A stretch of DNA of 64,000 nt, taken from Epinephelus fuscoguttatus (Eukaryota > Chordata > Actinopteri > Perciformes > Serranidae). The notes under the pieces were generated by a model that was not told the origin of the DNA, made no database searches, and saw nothing but the letters and a program-made list of their open reading frames with translations. The position numbers were made by a program, and so were the translations under genes. Where the stretch lies: the NCBI RefSeq assembly GCF_011397635.1, contig NC_064765.1, positions 34,690,019-34,754,018 of the forward strand. The letters run 5' to 3'. Shown one piece after another: positions 58,679 through 64,000 of the stretch. Each line of letters starts with the position of its first letter. The first letter of the stretch is position 1.

Positions 58679-61600
58679 CAACAGAGTGAAGTAAGACAAC
58701 AGCAGAGAGGCCGCGGTGGAGATGGAGGGAATATAACTTCAAGATTACTCTAGTTGACAACAACTACACTTGTTACTGTGAGCAAGTGCGATAAAACCTC
58801 TACCAGCCAAGCCAATACTTTATCAATACATGTGATCAGCATGTAGAAAGCCATATTTCAATCTGCTCTGTCCACAGTCTCTCATTCACCGCTATTATGA
58901 TTTATGATCGCGGTCGACAAAAGCACATCACGCTCACGGTGCTAACAGCAAACTGTTAAAGACAAACTAAAATGAAAGCTGTTTGTATGTAACAGCAGTA
59001 ACAGTGCCAGGTCACCATCGGTCGGGCATCCCTCTTTCTCTTTCAGCTCTCGCCAGCGTGTGAAAGCCGGGCCAATATTAATCCATGTTCGAGCTCTTGT
59101 TTTATAGCTCTCCCATTTGCTTTTCTTTGTCTCCTCGGACAACACCTTCACCTTATTCCTTCTCTTTGTTGCTTCAGCCATGACAACCAAGTCTAACTTC
59201 ATTCACCTCGGTTCAGCTACGATACTCTAAAGAGAGGAGGGGGATATGACGAGGAGGGGGATATGACATATGTCGTAAAGCAGCCAAATTTTGTAGTCCT
59301 TTTTGTGTGTGAGTTGATGTACCATCACAAGGATCTTGGATATATATTTTGAGGGCTCAGAAACTCCACTGTGTTGCTTTAAGGTCAGAATTTATATGCT
59401 AATTATGACAACACTTCACGCAAATGTCTAATAGAATAAAATAATGAAGTGGCGACATTTAATAACCCATAGGTCAAAGGTCAAGTTCACTGTGACTTCA
59501 TAATATTCTGCATAAAACACTTTTCTGGCCATTATTCAACATCATATCTCAAGAAAAGAAAGGGGAGACATTTGGTCAGATACTTAATTGGTGACATTAA
59601 TCTTGGATACCTTGAAACTGTGCTGATTGTATAGTCCTTCTGTGCTGTCATGGGGGAAGATGTGTGTGAAGCATCCATTTTCACAGGCATGGGTGTAAAC
59701 GAAATATGACTGGTGCACAGAGGCATACAACCACGATGCGATAATTCTAGTTTTTACTTGGTTTTTAACATTACTTTTTATAAAAGTGGCCAACATCAGA
59801 TTCCAGTGTGAACTGGTCATGGTCCTGAACTAACCTGCAAATGTAAAAGAACAATAACAAAGACTTCATGTGCAGCATGCTGTTGCATACAAGTGGAGGC
59901 TGCTGAAGTCAGCGTTTATGGTTTCATTTATCAGTTGATGTGCAGTGGAAGCCAGTGAATTTGCGAGAAGATGATAACAAGGATGAGGACGGGGGAATGG
60001 CTATTTGTGGAGAAACTGCTGATAGTCCTGTGCGAGGTGTGTGTGGATGTGGAGTAAGAGCCCAGTGGTAAGTGGTGAGTTTTGGGATTGTGATATGACT
60101 GGCTTCAAGCTAAAACAGGCAGGTGATCCAACCACAACTGCTTCATCAGTTTGAGTCCTAAGCTTCTTAAAACTTGGCTTTAAAGCTCCTAATTTTTCTG
60201 TGAAACTGCAGCCATGTTCTTCTGTTGCCCTGTTCAGGCATACGTTTCCATATCATTTCAAACACAGACAGGTTAGGATACTACCCCTTAAGTTTTGCTT
60301 GTACAGAAGTGTCACCCCAAATACTTGTGAGGTCTAACACATCACTATCCCTCCACTGACTACCTCCATCACAGCTGTCTTCCATGTGTGTACTCAGTGA
60401 GTGGCTCCCGCCAGCACAGAATTGTGACAAATGTCAATCTAGAGTGATGCAAAAGTTGTTTTGTTATATACACTAATTCTGGCTCTAACTATAGGCAGAT
60501 CATGTTTATAACTCATTTTAATAACAGCACAAACACTCTTACCTTCCTTAGCACTGTGGAGCTTTGACCAGAGGAGGGGGAAGATACAGAGGAGGGAAGG
60601 CTGGCAGAGAAAACCTGAGAACATTTTTTTTGGAGACTTGAATGTAACTTATTCCAATAAATATGAAAGAAAATCTGATTTTATGCAGACAAATACTTAA
60701 CAGTAACAAAAGAGATGTTTAACAGTGAGTGTGCATTAATGGGCCTTTTCTGTCTTTTTAGGGAAGAAAAGGTCTTGTTCACTTTGGCTCCAGTTTGGAG
60801 TGGAGGATTGTGTCACGTGCAGTCATCTTGCACATACGCTCCCAAACTTCTAATAATATGTTGAACTTTGAGAAATGTTTTCCATTGCAGTGACAGACAA
60901 ATGCAGAATGGCAGCATGTGAAAAAAGTTAGAAAAAAGGGGATTTTCTCACAGCGTGGAGTAGGCGAGTTCGCTCTTCTTGCATGGACAGCAAGGTCCGC
61001 CCCTGGTGTCTCTGACAACCAACAAGCCACTGAAGTTTCCTCAGACATGCTGGGTCTAACTGGAGCTCACTAGAAAGCTGAAGGTTCACCTAACAGACAG
61101 AAAGAGAATGAGAGATCACAGATATTAAATTATACAAATTCACATACACAATTAGGTTTACCAGTATATTGTGATGGTGTACCAGTAGTATTTACAGGTG
61201 TAGGTGAGAGGAGTTTTTTGTCCAGTTTCTGTACTCTCTTAGACAACAGTTTCTCCAGTTGTCCTGTAGCGAGCAGCCAGCCCAGTGCCAGAAGGAGGTC
61301 TCTGCTTAAGAATCTCCCTCCCTCCCCTCCTTCTCCTTCCTCCTTCCCATACATCCAGTCAGCATGGTAGCCAGTCTGCCAGAGGCCGGCAGCCACCAGC
61401 TTCCTGCACTCTGTGGCTGCGCAGAGACAGAGCAAACACATTCAGTCACTCAGCAAGTTCACTTAATTATTTTCTTCCCTATGTTCATCTCTTCAAGAAA
61501 TGTCAGTCAGTTTGGTCCAATGATGTGTGTACAACAGCGTAGCCTTATTTTTGTTCTTGTTTAGCGCTACAAAGTGCCAACAGTAAATTTGTTTGCTGTG

Positions 61601-63461
61601 GTCCAAAAAGTCACAACATGAAGTAAATGCTGAGAGAAATGTTTTATGAGCCCACAGAACAGATTTTGCATATTGGACAATGTGTCATTTTGAGTGCTTT
61701 ACCATATTCAATTTCAAGACTTTCAATTTTTATGTATAACGACAAAGAATTGATCGTTTTTGGGAATTCACATTCGGCCAGTGGGCTATTTTCAAATCAT
61801 GGAGAACTAGAATTACCGCCCTGTGGTTGTATGCCTCTGCGCACCAGTCAAGTTTCTCTTACAGTATACATCCAGAGGATCTATACAATCAGCACAGTTT
61901 CAAGGTGGGCACCCAAGATTAGTGTCACCAATTCAGTACCTGACCAAATGTCTCCCCCTCTGTCCCTGAGATATGACTTTGAATAATGGCCAAAAGAACA
62001 TTATGATGTTACAGTGAAGCTGACCTTTGACCTTTTGGATATAAAATGTCATCACTTCATTTTTTTCCTATTAGACATTTATTTTTGTCATAATTAGCAT
62101 ATTCATTACTGAGTTATGGCCAAAAACATATTTTGTGAGGTCACAGTGACCTTGACCTTTGACTACAAAGTTCTAATCAGTTTATTCTTCAGTCCAAGTA
62201 GCCGTTTATATCAAATTTAAATAAATTCCCTTGAGGTGTTCTTGAAATGTTGCGTTTACAAGAGTAGGACAAATGCAAGGTCTCACTGACCTTTACATTT
62301 GCCCAGTTCAGATGGACGTATGTAGGTACATGGATGTACAACCCAAAAACATAATGCCTCCGGCCTTGACTATCACCAGCACGGAGGCATAAAAAAAGCA
62401 TCTTAGTGGAAATCAGTAAAGTCCTGGACAAATAGCATGAAAAGCCTTACACAAATAAACAATGTTACTTACCTCCTCCTAGCTGTGTACTAGCCTCACA
62501 GGAAACAATGCCAGATACCTTAAGGATGTTGGCAAGGAGCTGCCAAAACTGATCCTCCTGGGAAACAATAGCAAGCAGAAAGATTGTCTGTATGGTATGT
62601 CAGTATGTACAGTACAGTACACTGTCTGTTAGGAAGAGCTCTGAAAGCACAGGATAACAATGCATACTATTTAAAAAATGGAAGAGTCAGACCTTATAAA
62701 TTGCACAAAATTGTTACGTCTGCCCCTGCACTAGGATTTTTGTCTTAACACAGCTAGAGCAGAGCGAGCGACCTCTCATCATAATATATCAGTGTAAATA
62801 ATCACAGTCAATCCTGTGTGCACAATCTGCTAACACTGTGTAAGAACATTTTAAAATAATACTGGTATGTTGGTTAGATTGGAGGCAGTCAGATTTTGGC
62901 ATAATACACTAATCAGTATTAGGGATGTTCGATATGCTGATACATAATAACTTAGGCTGATAACCAATACCGCTATCGATATATTCACATTTTTCCCCAC
63001 CTAATTTTAGTGATTATCAAGTCTCTTCTGTGGTGGAATATCCTGTCATATCATATCATATCATATCATATCATATCATATCAATGCATGCTCTTATTGT
63101 GAAGCTCACCAGCAGATGGGGACATTAAAATATAATGCTATTCAACACAGTAATACTCACTCATAGTTCATTTAGGCTCAACTTTTTGTAACTTATCCTT
63201 GACACTTGTTTTTCCATTTTTTTTGTGTGTGTGTAAAATCAAGTAACTGGAAACTAAAGCTGTCAAATAGCTATCACACACACAGTGTATCACAGTGACA
63301 ACAAATGATGGACGTACCACCTCGGGTCCACCGCCGAATTTAGCCCGTCTGAAGTTCTCCGGTGCGGGCACAGACTCCAGGCCGGTGGCCGCCAACAGTC
63401 TGCATAGCGTTCCGATCACCTGCTTCACTTCCACACTCACAGCCACTTTACTGCGCTGCAT
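51101..63461 (-). CDS. tedc1: Tubulin epsilon and delta complex protein 1
   Basis: Nine coding exons on the - strand (63461-63318, 62557-62473, 61416-61196, 61089-60952, 60865-60783, 60600-60543, 57959-57894, 57516-57373, 51463-51101) join in phase to 433 codons plus stop, close to the usual family length. TEDC1 partners with delta- and epsilon-tubulin and is needed for stable triplet microtubules of centrioles and for cilia. Recognised text: PENFRRAKFGGGPE near the N-terminus, EDQFWQLLANILKVSG, VEKVFWTWMDSVMDC, and the C-terminal LLLQTEALLLERRDRQRLAN to LDELVLIPP, which looks helical. The fifth exon (60865-60783) has a weak acceptor tract and is the least sure. The last intron is 5.9 kb and transposon-filled. 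Confidence 0.85.
51464..52110 (-). other. tedc1 last intron, part next to exon 9
   Basis: No recognised element before the foldback arm starting at 52111; short unassigned frames only. Confidence 0.3.
52510..53488 (+). mobile_element. Non-autonomous hAT with BED-like remnant
   Basis: The ends tagtgctgcacaatt and aatcgtgcagcacta are inverted (14 of 15), and the 8-bp target duplication ctttagta is perfect (52502-52509 and 53489-53496). Inside, a translated fragment ATSTWQYFGFRYGGIEQKV resembles the start of a BED zinc finger as in hAT transposases; after a stop, SLSRHVLEQHDQS follows. No catalytic domain remains. Confidence 0.88.
53637..53712. repeat. (tatg)n, (ta)n and (ca)n microsatellites
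   Basis: The runs stand directly left of the Tc1-type element. (ta)n-rich sequence also follows its right end at 55352-55400. Confidence 0.9.
53721..55351 (+). mobile_element. Tc1/mariner element, DD38E (Intruder-like)
   Basis: Inverted ends cagtacaggccaaaagtttg and the complementary right end at 55332-55351 are flanked by TA dinucleotides on both sides. The terminal inverted repeats are about 270 bp (53721-53991 and 55082-55351), very long for the group, and the right one covers the last ~35 codons of the transposase. It is inserted in TA-rich microsatellite sequence in the last tedc1 intron. The D-to-third-residue spacing of 38 suggests the DD38E/Intruder group. Confidence 0.9.
54133..55188 (+). 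CDS. Tc1-type transposase, full frame, third catalytic residue changed
   Basis: The 351-codon frame from the ATG of MARTNQLTKEKR is uninterrupted (an in-frame ATG 33 codons upstream also exists). It has an N-terminal paired-like helix-turn-helix region, an RKGRPR motif near 57-62, and a DDE catalytic fold. The first Asp is in WSDESKFEIF (157) and the second in FQQDNDPKHTS (248). The third position, 39 residues later, falls in SPDLNPIQMVW: cag gives Gln287 where Tc1 transposases have Glu. Family proteins are usually about 340 residues. The protein is probably catalytically impaired; whether it still binds DNA is unknown. Confidence 0.85.
   Translation: MARTNQLTKEKRVAIITLRNEGQSVRKIAKTLNVSPSGVANTIKRYNETGTHEDRPRKGRPRVTSASEDKFIRVTSLRNGKLTAAQIRDQMNATQSSSSRPISRTTVKRRLRESGLHGQIAARKPLLRRGNKQKRFVWAKKHKEWTLDQWKSVLWSDESKFEIFGSNRRVFVRRRKGERMDSTCLVPTVKHGGGGGVMVWGCFAGDTVGDLFKMEGTLNQHGYHSILQRHAIPSGLRLVGRSFIFQQDNDPKHTSRLCKGYLTKKESDGVLRQMTWPPQSPDLNPIQMVWGELDRRVKAKGPTSAKHLWELLQDCWKTISGDYLLKLMERMPRVCKAVIRAKGGYFEETRI
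55610..55730 (+). other. Unassigned short frame in the foldback element
   Basis: A frame starting MDIFPKITFELNYEWSSGED at 55614 ends soon after. It looks like a fossil of a transposon protein N-terminus but nothing identifies it. Confidence 0.3.
57373..57516 (-). CDS. tedc1: tedc1 exon 8, between TG and CA tracts
   Basis: 144 bases, 48 codons, phase 0 to 0. It encodes DSVMDCHLTDPGVKKPTHAP and then EKLEEMLLRLPTGQ. On the - strand the acceptor is preceded by a (gt)n run (+ strand (ca)n at 57516-57546) and the donor is closely followed by a (ca)n run (+ strand (tg)n at 57330-57366). Confidence 0.85.
57894..57959 (-). CDS. tedc1: tedc1 exon 7
   Basis: 66 bases, phase 0 to 0: LCDLLEAYLSWKQVEKVFWT then WM. 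Acceptor tatgcggcag, donor gtgagt. Confidence 0.85.
58240..58385 (-). repeat. Fragment of the DR1-bearing repeat family
   Basis: Text such as aaggatgggacagag-like complement and aaatttctttatatttggcac is the opposite orientation of the 40180-40672 repeat, abutting the next element. Confidence 0.5.
58383..59382. mobile_element. 1-kb element with ttaaagcaacaca ends
   Basis: The left end ttaaagcaacacaatata and the right end tgtgttgctttaa are inverted copies. On the - strand it contains a frame (59178-58960) with ATKRRNKVKVLSEETKK and INIGPAFTRWRELKEKEG, a wording I have seen in fish transposon-derived proteins. The target duplication could be TA but is ambiguous. Confidence 0.65.
59440..59840 (-). 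repeat. DR1-bearing repeat family, inverted copy
   Basis: Contains the perfect motif aggtcaaaggtca at 59471-59483, and text complementary to 61780-62000. Orientation is opposite to 40180-40672. Confidence 0.65.
60543..60600 (-). CDS. tedc1: tedc1 exon 6
   Basis: 58 bases, phase 2 in and 0 out: LPSSVSSPSSGQSSTVLRK. Acceptor ttctctgccag, donor gtaaga. Of the three frames this is the only one that also fits exon 5. Confidence 0.65.
60783..60865 (-). CDS. tedc1: tedc1 exon 5 (proposed)
   Basis: 83 bases: FNILLEVWERMCKMTARDTI then LHSKLEP. It has a weak polypyrimidine tract before catttctcaaag and a donor gtgaac; it is supported by phase and by coding text rather than strong sites. Confidence 0.5.
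60952..61089 (-). CDS. tedc1: tedc1 exon 4
   Basis: 138 bases, phase 0 to 0: VNLQLSSELQLDPACLRKLQ then LSMQEERTRLLHA. Acceptor ctgtctgttag, donor gtgaga. Confidence 0.8.
61196..61416 (-). CDS. tedc1: tedc1 exon 3
   Basis: 221 bases: TECRKLVAAGLWQTGYHADW then FLSRDLLLALGWLLATGQLE to LLSPTP. The donor gtaaat was chosen over later gt sites because it alone gives phase 0 to exon 4. Confidence 0.75.
61640..62395 (+). repeat. DR1-bearing repeat family copy
   Basis: Repeated units with gtgaccttgacctttgact (near 62145), aattagcatattcattac and cacggaggcataaaa. Same orientation as 40180-40672. It lies in tedc1 intron 2. Confidence 0.65.
62473..62557 (-). CDS. tedc1: tedc1 exon 2
   Basis: 85 bases: EDQFWQLLANILKVSGIVSC then EASTQLGGG. 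Acceptor tgtttcccag, donor gtaagt. Confidence 0.85.
63044..63084. repeat. (tcata)n pentanucleotide array
   Basis: About eight uninterrupted catat units lie in tedc1 intron 1. Confidence 0.9.
63318..63461 (-). CDS. tedc1: tedc1 exon 1: start
   Basis: 48 codons from MQRSKVAVSVEVKQVIGTLC to GGGPEV. The text PENFRRAKFGGG is the family signature. It ends before the donor gtacgt, phase 0. Confidence 0.85.
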
Positions 63462-63589
63462 GACACCAAACGTTCTATATACTCAGCTGTCACGCTTCAG
63501 TCCTGTACACACTATTATTTAAACACATTTTCAACGACATTTCTACCGCTTCAGAGTTGAGCTGTTGATATTTCGCGGCGAAGACAACT

Positions 63590-63660
63590 TCCGGGTACGA
63601 GGCCGTTGCCAGGGAAGCGAATGGATGAAGTTGTGATTGATATCTACTCTAGCCAATCAT
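63590..63660 (-). promoter_or_regulatory. tedc1: tedc1 promoter: ETS-like and X-box-like sites
   Basis: About 100-160 bases before the tedc1 ATG, the + strand reads acttccggg (ETS-like) and gttgccagggaagc near 63604-63617, one half perfect and the other one base off the RFX X-box GTNRCC-RGNAAC. ccaat (63652) fits NF-Y. X-boxes near ciliary gene starts are established for RFX regulation; function here is inferred. Confidence 0.5.
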
Positions 63661-63661
63661 G

Positions 63662-64000
63662 AATGTGATTCTGAAAGCGGTGGGTTGTACTTACTTTTCA
63701 TTGGTGCGCTATCTGTTTGTCTAACTCTGACGTATTTTTACTTACAGTTTACATATTCAAAAGACTATTTCTTCACTTTCAGTTTAACAGGAGCAGCAAA
63801 ACAGTAAAAAAAAAACAAAAAAAAACAAACATGTAAATGCAGGTTCCAGTATTATCATAACTGAGCTAACTGTAAAGCAGAAATAAATAATAATAAAGGA
63901 TAAATACAAAATTAAAATAAAAACAAACTAAATATAAGTGGTCATTCAGGAATTAAGGTACACACATATTCATACATAGGGCAGTTCCAATTTTACAGCA
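63662..64000. other. Upstream sequence, unassigned
   Basis: AT-rich with an aaac-type purine run near 63806-63830. Another CCAAT in reverse (cattggtg, near 63700). No further gene is visible. Confidence 0.3.

Larger units (their letters stand above)
57960..60542 (-). other. tedc1 intron 6
   Basis: It contains repeat-family copies at 58240-58385 and 59440-59840, a 1-kb inverted-end element at 58383-59382, and a (ca)n run at 58636-58675. No further exon is seen. Confidence 0.5.

Noticed and set aside
61162-61195. Longer 3' end of tedc1 exon 3 using donor gtaaac
   Set aside because: It would end in phase 1, incompatible with exon 4; the gtaaat donor at 61195 fits.

Overview
The window looks like nuclear DNA of a ray-finned (teleost, probably percomorph) fish. 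It has vertebrate genes split by GT-AG introns, many CA/TG microsatellites, and typical fish repeats: tRNA-derived SINEs, LINE remnants, hAT, PIF/Harbinger and Tc1-type DNA elements. All names rest on recognising protein sequence by eye; no database was searched.

Three protein-coding genes are supported. (1) A Ras/Rab interactor gene, best matched to RIN3, on the + strand: 14 coding exons from 16932 to 38957, all in compatible phase (1124 codons plus stop), encoding a proline-rich N-terminus, SH2-like domain, proline-rich and charged linker, RIN-homology region, VPS9 Rab5-GEF domain and Ras-association domain. (2) pth2, the TIP39 neuropeptide precursor, on the + strand: TATA box at 44560, non-coding exon 1, three coding exons from 45711 to 47636, and a predicted mature peptide of exactly 39 residues after a Lys-Arg site. 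(3) tedc1 (tubulin epsilon and delta complex 1), on the - strand: nine coding exons from 63461 down to 51101, 433 codons. These genes are unrelated in pathway: endosomal Rab5 activation, neuropeptide signalling, and centriole/cilium assembly. They are simply neighbours.

Layout. 1-16.2 kb has no gene I can support and holds repeats: degraded LINE and L1 reverse transcriptase copies, a hAT MITE with a perfect 8-bp target duplication, a 3.1-kb inverted-repeat element with internal tandem repeats, a 0.9-kb foldback element, and SINEs. 16.2-39.8 kb is the rin3-like gene. 39.8-44.5 kb holds a tandem repeat rich in nuclear-receptor-like half-sites and two truncated LINE copies. 44.5-47.9 kb is pth2. 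48-51 kb holds fish repeats and a Harbinger MITE with a hAT MITE nested inside it. 51-63.5 kb is tedc1; its 5.9-kb last intron contains a foldback element carrying a hAT element and a nearly intact Tc1-type (DD38E-like) transposon. 63.5-64 kb is the tedc1 promoter side.

The observations most worth a second look are: the FLVR arginine of the rin3 SH2-like domain reads as histidine; the Tc1 transposase has a full-length frame but glutamine at the third catalytic position; one in-frame tedc1 exon lies between complementary (TG)n and (CA)n tracts; the rin3 protein has a long proline-rich region before its SH2 domain; and a dispersed repeat carries perfect DR1-type nuclear receptor motifs. I found no clearly new multi-gene system.
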